Program-made: the position numbers and the translations under genes
Source of the DNA: Tupaia tana
Taxonomy: Eukaryota; Chordata; Mammalia; Scandentia; Tupaiidae
Assembly: GCA_026018925.1 (NCBI GenBank)
Contig: JAKSZU010000002.1
Coordinates: forward strand, 93,258,975 to 93,322,974
Direction: 5' to 3'
DNA: 64,000 nt
Part shown: positions 10,530-21,533 of the stretch, piece after piece
Layout of the letters: each line of letters opens with the position of its first letter
How positions within the stretch are numbered: position 1 is the stretch's first letter
The notes under the pieces: generated by a model
What the model was told of the DNA's origin: nothing
Databases searched by the model: none
What the model saw: the letters and a program-made list of their open reading frames with translations, nothing else

Positions 10530-10870
10530 GTCCTGAGAAGATTTCACACGTCTCAATTAGCTCTCGCCCAACCTTGCCGTCGTAAGCCTCGCCCGCCGGG
10601 ACAGACACGCAGCCGCTACTTAAGGAGCCCGCGCGCGGCTCGCCCCGCCCCTGCCGGCGCCCCGCCCCGCCCTTACTGCACGGCCATTGGTCAGCGAGCG
10701 TTATGGGCCCTTCACGGCCGCCTTCAGCGCGTGGCCAGCCCTCTCTTAACCGTGGGAGCTGCGGGCGCTAGTAAAGGCGCAGCTAGCGTGTGCCTTTTCA
10801 GTCGTGGGCCTTTCCCCGCTCACGCTTAGCGCCTCCGTGCTGAACACCTACTTGGTGTACCCCGCGTGTC
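10160..10870 (-). promoter_or_regulatory. CpG-island promoter of DDX43
   Basis: The sequence becomes strongly GC- and CpG-rich around exon 1. GC boxes occur in 10641-10672 (repeated CCCCGCCC), and an ATTGG at 10686-10690 is a CCAAT box on the minus strand. No TATA box stands out. Initiation probably lies between the ATG at 10529 and about 10640. Confidence 0.75.
10292..10529 (-). CDS. DDX43: DDX43 coding exon 1
   Basis: The ATG at 10529 opens [10 protein letters not shown], then [15 protein letters not shown] as in human, a Gly/Arg-rich linker slightly shorter than human, and the start of the KH domain ([15 protein letters not shown]). Donor GTGAGAGC follows at 10291. An upstream in-frame ATG (10556) precedes it, but family comparison favours 10529. 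Confidence 0.94.
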
Positions 10871-11418
10871 AGTGTCTAGGAAATGTTTTTAACCTAAATT
10901 CGTAAACATGAGTCGTTTTTGCAACCTGATCCAATCCACACATAAAGTACTGGAAATGAAAGTTGACAAAACAGCATTGATCTTTGAATTTTTATATACC
11001 TAGCTGCTGCTTTTTTTTTTTTTTAACTGGCTGTAATCCACAGTATTTATTTTATGATCCAGTTTTAAAATTTCTGCTTGACAGAGGGTGTTCAATGCTT
11101 CACACATGCCGCCTGACCGCTATAGTTTTAGAGCTAAGGAAGTAAAGTGCTGGAAGTGCTACGATCATTGCAGCCTGGCTCTGTGGCTGAACATGCTATT
11201 CCAGGTCTATGAACCGGCTTAGGGTGCCTCTGCTTTGATTAGGATCTTGTCTGAACAAATCTCAGCTCAATGATGCATCAAACATAGTGAGCACCTATTA
11301 TGCTAGACACTGTGGTCGGTGTCTGGAATTGGGGGGAGGGGGGCACCAGAGCTGGTCCAACCCCAGTCGAATGGGTTAACATACATCCAATTAACTATAG
11401 TAACTATTTTTTCCCAAA
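10871..11418. other. Intergenic, between DDX43 and OOEP remnant
   Basis: No gene signal. 11275-11400 (GAGCACCTATTATGCTAGACACTG) resembles an old MIR/L2-class relic. Confidence 0.4.
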
Positions 11419-11419
11419 G

Positions 11420-11572
11420 AATTCTTTATTTATTTACTTTTAAAATTTGCTATAGGGTAAGTATGCTCACAAGAGAGAGAAAGTGAGAAAGTAAATCGCC
11501 AGTTCCAGGACTCAAACTGCAGTTGGCCATTTGGGACTCCAGTACCCTAACCACTATGCCACTTGCTGGCCC
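11420..11572 (-). mobile_element. Short-type SINE, antisense
   Basis: CTATAGTAACT flanks it at about 11395-11405 and 11573-11584. Its tail end carries TTGCTATAGGGTAAG like the long type, so it looks intermediate. Confidence 0.8.
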
Positions 11573-11639
11573 CCTATAGTAACTCTTTAAAAACATTTTT
11601 AAAAGCATTATTTCATTTTTATTCCTCATCATTATTATT

Positions 11640-12100
11640 ATTTTAATTATTTATTTTATTTTATTTATTCATTCATTTATTTTTAGTTTGACCAGAGAGA
11701 GACAGAGAGAGAAAGAGGGAAAGTGAGAAAGCAAGCCACCAGGTCTGGGACTTGAACCATGGTCAGTCATGTTGGGAGTGTCCAGCACCTTAACCACCAT
11801 GCCACCTGTTGGTCCTGATCATCATCATTATTATTTTTTTTTTAATTTGACCAGAGAGACAGAGAGAGAGAGAAAGAGAAGAAGGGAAAGTGAGAAAGCA
11901 AGTCACCAGGTTCAGGACTTGAACCATGGTCAACCATGTGGGAGTCCAGCACCTTAACCACAGTGCCACCTGCCATTCCCATCATTATTATTTTTTAAAT
12001 TTGACAAGAGAGAAAGTGAGAAAGCAAGCTGCCAGGTCTGAGACTTGAACCACAGTCAGCCTTGTGGGAGTCCAGTGCTTTAACCACCACACCACCCTAT
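11640..12100 (-). mobile_element. Three short-type SINEs in tandem, antisense
   Basis: Copies at about 11640-11816, 11821-11980 and 11982-12100 share orientation. Each has a TTTGACCAGAGA or TTTGACAAGAGA start and a CACC...CACCTG end. The second and third sit in the ATCATTATTATT tail words of the preceding copy. Confidence 0.82.
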
Positions 12101-12236
12101 AGGCAATCGCTTCTGAAGAAAAATGGGTAAAGTGCTATTGGAGCACCTAAGAAATATAAGAACGATAAAATAAATATGTTAATATTCATTTACTCTTCAT
12201 TCTCTAACCCTTAACCTGATAGACAGTATTAACAAT

Positions 12237-12492
12237 TTTTTTTGTGAGAGAGATTTTTTGCTATAGGGCATGCGCGCTTGCTGGAGAAACAGAGACAGAA
12301 AGACAGAAAGCGAGAAATCACCCCCTAGGGAGCATGGCCACACTGCAATCCCTTCTCCATTCTCCTCTCAGGATTTTGAGTATGAACACACACATGCCTG
12401 GCATGAGTTTTAAGTTTTTGGGGCCAGGATTTGAACCGTGGTTGGCCTTGTGGGAGTCCAACAACATAACCGCTATACCATCTGCTGCCCCC
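12237..12492 (-). mobile_element. Long-type SINE, antisense
   Basis: GCTATAGGGCATGCGCGC end and the GGATTTGAACC box B complement are present. A SINE 3' fragment in sense (12493-12560, AAGTGCATGCACTCCATAGC) abuts it, so this copy may have inserted in an older one. Confidence 0.82.
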
Positions 12493-12670
12493 ACTCTCTC
12501 ATTCTGTCTCTTTCCTTCAAGTGCATGCACTCCATAGCAAAACTAATTAAATAAATAAAGTCTATCTCTAAAAGGAATTTTGTGTCTGTCAAGCTTTTCA
12601 TTTTTGTTTTCCTTTTAATGGTATCTGCTAATTCCTTGTATTAGGGCAGCTGATTAGCATATGCCAATAT

Positions 12671-12933
12671 ATATTTTTTTTTTGGAGAGGTTTTTGCTAT
12701 AGGGCGCGTGCGCTCGCCAGACAGACAGAGAGAGACAGAGAGACAGAGAGCAGGAAATCACCCTCCGGGGGGATGGCCACGCCGCAATCCCTTCTCCTCC
12801 ATTCTCCTCTCGGGATCTTGGGCACGCACGCACACGCGCCCGGCGTGAGTTTAAGCCACCGGGTCCGGGACTCAAACCGCAGTCAACTACGTGGGAGTCC
12901 AGCGACATAGCCATTATGCTAACTGCTGGTCCC
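12671..12933 (-). mobile_element. Young long-type SINE with target duplication
   Basis: TATGCCAATAT at 12660-12670 and 12934-12944. Close to the family consensus, with the CpG dinucleotides mostly kept (GGGCGCGTGCGCTCGCC). Confidence 0.93.
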
Positions 12934-13274
12934 TATGCCAATATTTTCATAGCATTTTCTCATGTGGTAAGGGGTAGTGAGGAAACATGTACCTAAAATA
13001 TAAATTCCAACTATTATGAATCCTTATGTGTGTCTGTATTTAAAAATTTTCACAAAATAGGGCAACATGCATTCCCCTGTAGGTATCTAATACTAAGCCT
13101 TGTGCAATAAAAAGCAGTGGAAATATTATCCTATATCTCCACTTGGTCTAAGACTTAGAAAGGCGTTCATCAAGTAGAAAATTGATGACTGTGAGATTTC
13201 CAGGTCTGATTTACCACATACTGTTCCCCCTGAATTAAGGTACTTAACTTTAGCTTTAAGATAATTACAGAATT

Positions 13275-14247
13275 GGGGCGAGCAGGTGGCCTGGAGCTTA
13301 AGGCACTAGAGTCCCACATGATTGACTATGGTTCGAGTCCTGGACCTGGTGACTTGCTTTCTCACTTTCCTCTCTCTCTGTCTCTCTCTGGTGAGTGCAT
13401 ATACGCTATAGAAAAATTTTTTTTTTTTGAGAGGTTTTTTTTTTTTTGCTATAGGGCGCGTGCGCTCGCCAGACAGACAGAGAGAGACAGAGAGATAGAA
13501 AGTAGGAAATCACCCCCCAGGGGGGATGGCCACGCCGCAATCCCTTCTCCTCCATTCTCCTCTCGGGATCTTGGGCACGCACGCACACGCGCCCGGCGTG
13601 AGTTTAAGCCACCGGGTCTGGGACTCGAACTGCGGTTGAGTATGTGGGAGTCCAGCGACATAGCCATTACGCCAACTGCTGGTCCCAGCTATAGAAAATT
13701 TTAAAAATAGGGACCAGCAGGGGGCATGGTGGTTAAGGTGCTGGACACTCCCACATGTCTGACCATGGTTTGAGTCCTGAATCTCGTGGCTTGCTTTCTC
13801 GCCTCCTCTCTTTCTCTCTGTCTCTCTCTGGTCAAATTAAAATGAATGAATGAATGAATGAATGAACAAATAAAATTAAATAAATAATAAAAAAAGAAAA
13901 TTTAAAAAATAATAAGGGACTAGTAGATGACGTTATGGTTACCTCACTGGATTCTCACATAGTCGTCTGCAGTTTGAGTCCCAGACCTGGCAGCTTATAC
14001 CGGGTACCTAAGCATGCATGCCCAAAATCCTGAGAGGAAAATCAAGGAGAACGGAATGCGGTGTGGCCATCCCTACTGGGGAGTGATTTCTTGCTTTCTG
14101 TCTCTCTGTCTCTCTTTGTCTCCCCGGTGAGTGCATGCACCTTATAGCAAAACACACACACAAACACACACACACACATACACACACACACACACTCTTG
14201 AAAAAATAAAATAACAAGTAAAATTAAATAAACAATTCTTTTAAAAA
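13275..14247 (+). mobile_element. Nested block of four SINEs at one site
   Basis: AGATAATTACAGAAT occurs at about 13259-13273 and 14248-14263 and brackets the whole block. Order: short-type (+) 13275-13404 continuing after 13699; inside it a young long-type (-) at 13416-13687 with its own duplicate GCTATAGAAAA (13405-13415, 13688-13698); short-type (+) about 13710-13905; long-type (+) about 13916-14210 with (CA)n at 14152-14195. The first insertion seeded the later ones in its A-rich tail. Confidence 0.87.
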
Positions 14248-14547
14248 GATAATTACAGAATCGACATGTGGTCCTTGCTAACAATTTGGCAAAACAAAAA
14301 TACAACCCAGAGATAAATCTGTTCCTTTCAAATTTTTTCTTGGCAAATTTCTGGAATTGTACTATATATTCTGACTTTTCCTCTTCAAACTTTATAAAAT
14401 AAGCATTTTCTCATGTTATTAGACATACAATTCCTTGTTATTGTATATATTCTTCTAAATTTCTTTTCACTTCACATTTGTGGAAGAGCTGCCAGACATA
14501 GCAATGCCTTTTTCCCATTTAAAAAAAAGTTTTAATCTTACCTTTGG

Positions 14548-14549
14548 CA

Positions 14550-14580
<31 letters not shown>

Positions 14581-14875
14581 GAGAGAGATATTGTTTGCTT
14601 TTTAGGGCATGTGTACTCACCAGAGAGACAGAAAGGGAGAAATAACCCCTCCTGGGGATCCACACTGCAATCCCTTCTCTTCCATTTCTTCTTTGTGTGA
14701 TAGTGAGAAAGCAATCCCCATGGAGAATGGTCACACAATTCCTTCTCCATCTGGGATTTGGGGGCGTGCATGCACAGCAACAGGCAGGTTATTTCCAAAC
14801 TGTGGGTCTGGGACTTGTACGGTGAAGTCACCTAAGTGGGATCCAGCTTATGTAACCACCGGGCCACCGCCTGGC
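14548..14875 (-). mobile_element. Diverged long-type SINE with internal duplication
   Basis: Poly(T) at about 14551-14580, then two related halves: AATCCCTTCTCTTCC and ACAATTCCTTCTCC, each after a GAGAAA...CCCC word. The head ends CACCGCCTGGCC. Confidence 0.68.
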
Positions 14876-14879
14876 CAAA

Positions 14880-15735
14880 TCCACACTTCTCTCTTCATTC
14901 CACAGACATTTTGTGCCAGTCTCCATCCGAGGTACGAGGTGGTGGCCCAAGCTCAAGCAGGGAGAGAATTCGCTCTGCCTCTGCCAGTTGTTTTAGTCAG
15001 AAAAAGGCAGGACCCTGAAGACCTAGCAACGAAAGAAGATGGAGGGAGAGAAAGTGGCATGTCCCTCTGCACCCGGCCTAGCTCCCAAGCGTTCTCACCA
15101 TGTCCCCAACTCAGTCCCAAAGAACAATGACGGCGTGAAGGGTTTGCTACTTGCCTAACACGGAAGTGTGCCTGGCAAGTGTGAACCATGGGAAATCCTT
15201 CTTTTTCCTTTTAGAGTCAGGGAAGGAAAGCTGATGTACGCCACGAACAGCAAGCAGCCACTGGTGAGAGAACCTCAAGGAAACTACAGGGTCCTTCCTC
15301 AAATTCCACTTCTCACCTCAACACAAACTGAGGGCGGCTGCACAAATCTGGTGCCTGGCTTTGATTCCGAGTTGGTCGCAGAAGGTACCTGCCTTCTCTT
15401 GTGTGTTAATAGAAAGAGAAAATTTACAGATTCGATGAGCCTTCCCTGGCCCCGATCTGCCTTCTGGCTTTGGAATGTGCATGGAAACCTAACTAAACTT
15501 GGACACCGGAGGTGACTGCAGGTCGCCAAGGTCACTAATTCCAACTCACAATCTTTGTTAGCTAGGGGCTGAGCAGGGCCCAGAGGCTAACAATCACCTT
15601 AGGAGGTAGCGATGTCTGAGAGTGAGGGAGTGGAAAATGGTAGTTCAAGGTGGAAAAGGAAGTCAGGGTGAGTAGCACAGGCCCAGGTGCCTAGGGGTGG
15701 CACCCCAAAAGGCAGGACTGGACAGTGCAGTTAAA
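14880..15735. other. Intergenic, upstream of the OOEP remnant
   Basis: Non-SINE sequence of moderate GC. Open frames exist but none resembles a known protein and none has linked splice signals. It may hold the former OOEP upstream region; nothing specific is identifiable. Confidence 0.4.
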
Positions 15736-15985
15736 GGGGGAAGAAGCAGATGGTGGTTATATTGCTTAACTCCCACATGGCCCACCATGGTTCAAGTCCC
15801 CAGCCGTGGCTTGAAAATCATGCTGGGTGTGGGTGCGTGCCCAAGATCCTGGGAGGAGCACGGATGAGAGGGGATGGCAGCGTGGTTGTTGCCCCTGGGG
15901 AGGGGATGATTTCTCACTTTCCCTCACACTTTCTCTGTCACTCTCCTGCCAGCACAGATGCCCTAAGGTAAAAACCTCTGGGGAC
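15736..15985 (+). mobile_element. Long-type SINE upstream of OOEP exon 1
   Basis: Head GAAGCAGATGGTGGTTATATTG, box B GGTTCAAGTCCCC, GGGTGCGTGCCCAAGATCC. It ends about 50 bp before the surviving part of OOEP exon 1 and may have replaced the exon's start. Confidence 0.8.
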
Positions 15986-16034
15986 CGGGAGGGGGGGGGG
16001 CGGGGGGGACAAAACAAAACAAAAGGGAGAAAGG

Positions 16035-17335
16035 ATGTTTAGAGTACCCCTTCTACTATCACAGACTGGTGTCTGGCCACGGTGCTTTCTGTTGCAGGAA
16101 CTGAGTGACCCTACGGTGTTCCACGTGGAGGCATGACTGGCAGCACGGGCTGAGACTTCCGTGAGCAAACCAGGTACAGTGATGAACTAGCCCCCTCTAA
16201 TCGGAGAGGTCCGGGACCAGCAGTTAGCATAATGGCTATGTCGCTGGACTCCCACGTAGTTGACCGCGGTTCGAGTCCTGGACCTGGTGGCTTAAACTCA
16301 CGCCGGGCGCGTGCGTGCCCAAGATCCCGAGAGGAGAATGGAGGAGAAGGGGTTGCGGCGTGGCCATCCTCCCTGGGGGGTGATTTCTCGCTTTCTATCT
16401 CTCTGTCTCTGTCTGTCTGGCGAGCGCACGTGCCCTATAGCAAAAACCTCTCCAAAAAAAAAGAAAAAAATAAATCGGAGAGGCCCTATGAGCAACTAAC
16501 TCTAAAGTCTCTGTCCCCATTCTAGGCTACCTGAATTGCCGTGATGCCCAGCTTCCAGCTTGTCCCTTCCCTGGCCAATTTTCCCTTCACATCTAGCTCC
16601 TCTCAACCTGCATTCAGCCCTCCCCTTAGAGTCTCTCCTTACCTGTTTTGGTCCAGACCAAGCCATACTTCCTGAAATGGAGTAGATGAGCCAAGCACTG
16701 CTGACGGTGAACTTACATTAGACTCCAGAGACCTAGTTGAAATCACCATGTTCGGCCGGCCCAGGTGCAGATTCAGGTGAAGATCATGCTTCTGAACCTG
16801 CCACCAGCTCACCGAGAACACTGTGCCCAAGGTGAGGGCCTCGGAGAGCCTGCATGTGGACAGAGCCACGGGGCCCCTCCAGCTTTACCTGACTTCCTGC
16901 CAGCTTTCCTTAATCATCTCAAAACGTGATTATAGTTTTCAAACCCCAGTAAGCTGCACGCATCTCTAGAAAGCCCTTTGGGAGGGAAACTCCCTGGGAA
17001 GACCCTAGGAAAGTGAGCAGAGATCTGATGCATTCTGGCTCCTTACTGCCCAAGGTAGCCTCAGCTGGGCTCCACCGCTATTCCTAGATCCGAGGTTCAG
17101 AACCTTGATCCTTGGAAAAATTGTTGCCAAATCCATCCTCCACTGCTCCCCTCTCCCCGCTTGCTGCCTGGTCCTCATTGCATTCCCAGTGGCAGAGAAG
17201 TTTGAAACATCCGCTATTTTTCCTAGCGGATGGTTGATGTCAAAGGTTTCTCTGACAGTTGAGATGAAACATCCTGAGGAGTTCTTGAAGACCCATGCTT
17301 TAGGGCCCCACCCTCCCCAGCATCTTAGTCCTTAA
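16035..17335 (+). pseudogene. OOEP: OOEP unitary pseudogene (all three exons, inactivated)
   Basis: OOEP (FLOPED) is an atypical KH-domain protein of the oocyte subcortical maternal complex. Exon 1 remnant 16041-16162 aligns codon by codon with the human stretch from RRLPLPPPQIR to PVQELRDPLVFYLEA (QEL.DP.VF..EA kept), but the next Trp codon is TGA (16134-16136). The rest of the exon is scrambled before a GTGAGC donor. Exon 2 (about 16651-16831) has a lost acceptor (TTTTG instead of an AG end), a TAG for Trp after AILPEME (16683-16685), a 1-base loss before DS.DLVEIT and another after FGRPR; the donor GTGAGG survives. Exon 3 (17259-17335) is intact with a good acceptor, coding EMKHPEEFLKTHA to HLSP-stop. 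Order and strand match the OOEP locus, and introns are retained, so this is the original gene. A young SINE sits in intron 1. Confidence 0.88.
16213..16471 (+). mobile_element. Young long-type SINE in OOEP intron 1
   Basis: Target duplicates AATCGGAGAGG(T/C)CC at 16199-16212 and about 16473-16486. Near-consensus sequence (GGACTCCCACGTAG, GGTTCGAGTCC). Confidence 0.93.
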
Positions 17336-17579
17336 GTCAGGATAACTACTGTCATGAGCATGAGGAGAACAATCTTGCTTCTTTCTGCTGCTAGTGTTGA
17401 AGGCAGTCAAGGATTCTTAAATCTCTGCATTCCATATTCCTGAGTCTTGATGGATAGTGGGTTATTTTGTTGTATATGTGAGTTTGTAGAACTCTAATCA
17501 ATTGATTTTTCTTTTTTTGCCCAATGGCATAAAGATCTTTGCTCACTTAAAATCAAATTTACAAAAGATTGACTATTCC

Positions 17580-17841
17580 TGGGACCAGCAGTTGGCGAAA
17601 TGGCTGTTGCTGGACTCCCATGTAGCCGACCGCAGTTCGAGTCCTGGACCCGGTGGCTTAAACTCACACTGGGCACATGTGTGTACGTGCCCAAGATCCC
17701 GAGAGGAGAATGGAGGAGAAGGGATTGTGGTGTGGCTATCCGCCTTGGGGAGTGATTTTTCACTTTCTGTCTCTTTGTCTCTCTATGTCTTTCTGGCGAG
17801 TGCATGCGCCCTATAGCAAAAACCACTTCCCCCCCCAAAAA
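17580..17841 (+). mobile_element. Young long-type SINE with 17-bp target duplication
   Basis: AAAAGATTGACTATTCC at 17563-17579 and 17842-17858, exact. Just downstream of the OOEP remnant. Confidence 0.94.
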
Positions 17842-17914
17842 AAAAGATTGACTATTCCATTGTGTTGTCAATCTATTTTTTTGTTTGTTTGAATTTTTTT
17901 GGGGTGTGTGTGGT

Positions 17915-17956
<42 letters not shown>

Positions 17957-18025
17957 CTTCTGGTAAGTGCATAGGCCCTCTGGGATTTATTTATTTACCT
18001 TTTTTTTGGAGAGGTCCAGCCCTGC
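17915..18025 (+). repeat. (CT)n tract and SINE tail remnants
   Basis: A CT run of about 35 bases at 17919-17953 is followed by TAAGTGCATAGGCCCTCTGG, typical of an old SINE 3' part, and a TTTTTTTTGGAGAGG word from an antisense tail. Confidence 0.55.
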
Positions 18026-18027
18026 TA

Positions 18028-18085
18028 GAAACTTTACATGCAATGTCCACCTTCATCCAATCCCAGAGCTATGTGGGATACACAT
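18028..18085 (-). repeat. MIR fragment
   Basis: AACTTTACATGCAATG, CATCCAATCCC and GCTATGTGGGAT follow the MIR core complement. Confidence 0.5.
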
Positions 18086-18292
18086 ATAAAGGAATGTCCT
18101 TCCCCTCATTTTCCTTATTCCTCTCTGAGCATTCCAGCTCTTTTCTACCTTCATTTCCCCTGAGTTGGACAGAGGCTGGAAGCAGCACCAGCCTGATTCT
18201 TCCCACCGAATCCTAACCGCAGATGGGTAGACAATTTGCTGGTATTGATAGGAGTGGGGCCTAATGTGGGAGGCTTCTTCCTCCACCCAGGA

Positions 18293-18462
18293 TTGAAAAA
18301 CATGCTGGCATGTGTGTTTATGTGCCCCAAATCCTAAGATAAGGAATTACGGTGTGGCCATCCCCCTTGGGGGGTGACTTCTCACCTGGCCCAGTCACTC
18401 CAGTGAGCACATGCACCCAATAGCAAACTAAAAAAAATTTAAAAAATAAAAAAATTGAAATA
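18293..18462 (+). mobile_element. 5'-truncated long-type SINE
   Basis: Starts at the TTGAAAAACATGCTGGC linker; the tRNA-like head is missing. Ends CCAATAGCAAACTAAAAAAA. Confidence 0.72.
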
Positions 18463-18768
18463 ATTATAAGCTGTTGTTTAACCTGAGCCCACCCACATCC
18501 TCCTAGATTAATGTTGACTAGGCCCAGGGGAGAAGCCAAAGGGAAGGGTAATGTGGGGATCTGGGTAAGACGTGAAGACACCAGAGAGGCAGTCCTGGCT
18601 CTTTTGGTCCCCTGCCCTGCTGGGCAGTAGCAGGTGCAGCACCGCCCTGCACCCAGGTCAACCTTCCAAATCCAGCTGGGCACTATCCAAGAGGCTGGTC
18701 ACAACCAGGTGCTAGCAACCCAAGTGACCTTGAGCAGAACCAACGTGGGCTTTGAGAGGTTTCCCAGT
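18463..18768. other. Intergenic sequence
   Basis: Searched on the minus strand for KHDC3L-like residues; none seen. No other signal. Confidence 0.4.
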
Positions 18769-18892
18769 GACTTTCTCTCTCTCTCTCTCTCCCTCCCTCC
18801 CTCCCTCTCTCCCCCTCCCTCTCTCTGGTTAAGTTGAATAATTATAGTAATAAATGAAATTAAATAAATAATTCTTAGAAGAAAAGAAGCAG
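18769..18892 (+). mobile_element. Short-type SINE 3' fragment
   Basis: Pyrimidine tract (CTCT/CCCT repeats) and the CTCTCTGGTTAAGTTGAATAAT tail. No head visible. Confidence 0.6.
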
Positions 18893-18894
18893 CA

Positions 18895-19143
18895 GGACCA
18901 GCGGATGGCATAATGGCTACGTCACCGGACTCCCATGTAGTCAACCATGGTTTGAGTCCCAGACCCAGTGGCTTAAGCTCATGCCGGGCATGTGTGCGTG
19001 CATGTCCAGGATCCCAAGAGAAGAATGGAGGAGAAGGGATTGCTCTCTGGCCATTCCCCCGGGGGGTGATTTCTCGCTTTCTGTCTCCTTCTCTCTTTCT
19101 AGTGAGCACACATGCCCTATAGCAAAAACCTCTCCAAAAATAA
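18895..19143 (+). mobile_element. Long-type SINE
   Basis: GGACCAGCGGATGGCATAATGG head, GGTTTGAGTCC, and the CCTATAGCAAAAACCTCTCC end, directly after the short-type tail. Confidence 0.87.
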
Positions 19144-19340
19144 AATTAGAAGGAAAAAAAGCCCAAGAAAGGCTACATTTTATTCCTAAAAAAAGGGGGA
19201 GAGTTTGTGCAAGCATGTTACAGAAGTCAAGTTTAAGCGTCAAGCAATAAAAGCCACAATCCACTTGGGGAGGTTTTATAGAGGCTATTGTTGAGGTATT
19301 ACAAGGAGACATCTGTAAACAGAGAGGTGAAATCATTCTT

Positions 19341-19600
19341 TTTTTTTTTTTTTTTGGAGAGTTTTTTTTTTGCTATAGGGCGCATGCACTTGCCAGAAAG
19401 AGAGAGACAAAGAGACAGAAAGCGAGAAATCACTCCCAGGGGGGATGGTCACACCGCAATCCCTTCTCCTCCATTCTCCTCTCAGGATCTTGGGCACACA
19501 CACACGCCCGGCATGAATTTAAGCCACTGGGTCCGTAACTCGAACTGCCCTCGACTACATGGAGTCCAGTGACATAGCCATTACACCAACTGCTGGTCCC
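19341..19600 (-). mobile_element. Long-type SINE with target duplication
   Basis: AGGTGAAATCATTCTT at about 19325-19340 and 19601-19616. Confidence 0.9.
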
Positions 19601-19616
19601 AGGTGAAATCATTCTT

Positions 19617-19998
19617 ACCCTGAGGAGAGGACATTTCCTCTCAATTAGCTGAAAAATGTCAACAGGGCTTTTAACAAAACCTCAAGATGGCTCAGGGGGA
19701 TAGTACATAATAGGGTCTCCTCCACCTATTATCTCCCTTGTTACATTCCCCACTTCTCTTTTATAGTGAGAGCACTTCCAGATGCTGCCTCCCAGGAGGT
19801 AGGTGGAACCTGCCTTCAGTTTGGACTCTCTTCCCTAACAGAGAGATCTGATTTCCCGACTGTGCTGTGCTCCCCTGCGGGCTAGAGGTGCTGACACCAG
19901 AATAAACTGTGAGCCTGTTGAAAGTGTAGGACGGTAATGTCTGGAATCCAGAGTGAATTTTTTCCTGACTCCACCTTGGAAGCTAAAGACTTGCCTTG
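19617..19998. repeat. Unidentified repeat-like segment
   Basis: Sequence such as CACCAGAATAAACTGTGAGC near 19895-19915 has the look of a retroviral LTR polyadenylation region, but I cannot match it to a family. No gene signal. Confidence 0.3.
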
Positions 19999-19999
19999 A

Positions 20000-20238
20000 A
20001 TAGGCCAGCAGATGGCGTGGTGGTTAAGGAGCTGCATCCCACGACTGCATGGTTTGAGTGCTAGACCAGGAAGCTTGAAAAACACGCTGGGCATGTGTCA
20101 GTGTGAGTGCCCAAAATTTCAGAGAAGGGATGGCAGCATGGCCATCCCTCTGTGAGGGGTGATTTGTCACTTCCTTTCCCTTTGTCTCTTTCTTGAGAGT
20201 ATACACACCCTCTAGTAAAACACAAATGAACAAAAAAT
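20000..20238 (+). mobile_element. Older tRNA SINE
   Basis: AGGCCAGCAGATGGCGTGGTGG head, TTGAAAAACACGCTGGGC linker, and an A-rich end with ACAAATGAACAAAAAA. Confidence 0.8.
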
Positions 20239-20324
20239 CTTGCTGAAGATGCGTAAGTAATTGCTGTGTGGCTGATAAAATTGGTACAGGAAGCCACCAG
20301 GTATGAGAGTCAGTCATTGCACTT

Positions 20325-20325
20325 T

Positions 20326-20365
<40 letters not shown>

Positions 20366-20611
20366 GGAGAGAGGAAAGGGGATATTAATTCCCTTGGCAC
20401 ATCATAGTACCCTTCAACCAGTTTCCCCAGCAATCAACTTGTGAATCTGTGATTCAAAATATATAAATGAAAAATCTACTGTCACCTGTCCTAGACACAA
20501 ACATAACTGAGAAACACTGATAGGACTGCGGAAACTGGCCACTTAAACTGCCGATGTGACACACTTGCACTGAAATTCAGACTGTAAATGAGCTCTTTAG
20601 AAAATCATTGC
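20325..20611. other. Poly(T) run and unassigned sequence
   Basis: About 32 T at 20329-20360 followed by GAGGGGGAGAGAGG, perhaps an antisense retroposon start, then unassigned AT-rich sequence. Confidence 0.4.
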
Positions 20612-20701
20612 TGGGGCCAGCAGGTGGCATTGTGGTTAAGGTGCAGGACTCCCACATGGCTGACCCAGGTCCTGGACCTGGCAGCCTGAAAAATCACTAA
20701 G

Positions 20702-20732
<31 letters not shown>

Positions 20733-20855
20733 CATGTCCAAAATCCCAAGAAGAGAATCAAGGGGTTGTGTGCGCCCACCCCTGTAATGATGTCTCGCTT
20801 TCTCTCTCTCCATCATGAGCACAGGCCCTCCCTAAGGCTAAAAACCGGGTTGGGG
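20612..20855 (+). mobile_element. tRNA SINE with (GT)n and partial box B
   Basis: Consensus-like head GGGGCCAGCAGGTGGCATTG. Box B region reads GACCCAGGTCCTGG, so it is shortened. (GT)n at 20704-20729. Confidence 0.8.
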
Positions 20856-20982
20856 AGGGGAGAAGAACATCATTATTATTCATTCACTGATCATTACTAT
20901 TCAAGTTTTTTGGAGGCCATATTTTTTGAGCCAGCAATTCAAATCCCAGTTATTTATACCCTAGAAAAAAAACTCTGTGCAG

Positions 20983-21208
20983 GCTGGCAGGTGACGTGAT
21001 GATTGAGGTGCTAGACTCCCACATGGCCAATGGCAGTTTAAGTCCCAGACCTACTCCCACACGGCCAATGGCAGTTCAAGTCCCAGACCTGGTGGCTTGC
21101 TTTCTCAATTTCCCTTTCTCTCTCTTCCTGTCCCTCTGTGGTAAAATTAAAAATAAATAATAATAAATAAAATTAAGCAAAATAAATAAATGTTTAAAAA
21201 AGAAAAAA
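20983..21208 (+). mobile_element. Short-type SINE with 38-bp internal duplication
   Basis: CCACATGGCCAATGGCAGTT and the following AAGTCCCAGACCT are repeated at about 21014-21051 and 21052-21090. Flanks share ACT..GTGCAG. Confidence 0.82.
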
Positions 21209-21285
21209 CTTAGTGCAGTTATGTAGGCTTGTCTCTAGTACCCTTAAGTTGGAGACAATTCCAGTGTCCTATATGTGTGTTTGTG

Positions 21286-21533
21286 TGTAAGTTTGCTGTA
21301 GGGCACGTATGCTCTCTGGAGAGAGAGAGTGAGCGACGTAGAGAGAGGAAAAGTGAGAAATCACTTTTCCCACCAGGGGGGATGGCTATGTAATCCCTTA
21401 TCCTCCATTCTCCTTTCAGGATTTTGGGAATCCATGCACATGCACCTGGCATTTTTCAAGCCAATGGGACTGGAACCACACAGTCTGCCATGTGGGATCT
21501 AGCTGCCTTAATCTTGGTGCCACCTGTTGGCCC
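21286..21533 (-). mobile_element. Older long-type SINE, antisense
   Basis: TTTGCTGTAGGGCACG end and CACCTGTTGGCCCCC head complement. The middle box carries a CTTTTCCCACC insertion. Confidence 0.75.

Noticed and set aside
14609-15130. A 173-codon plus-strand open frame
   Set aside because: Its first part translates an antisense SINE; the rest has no family resemblance or splice context.
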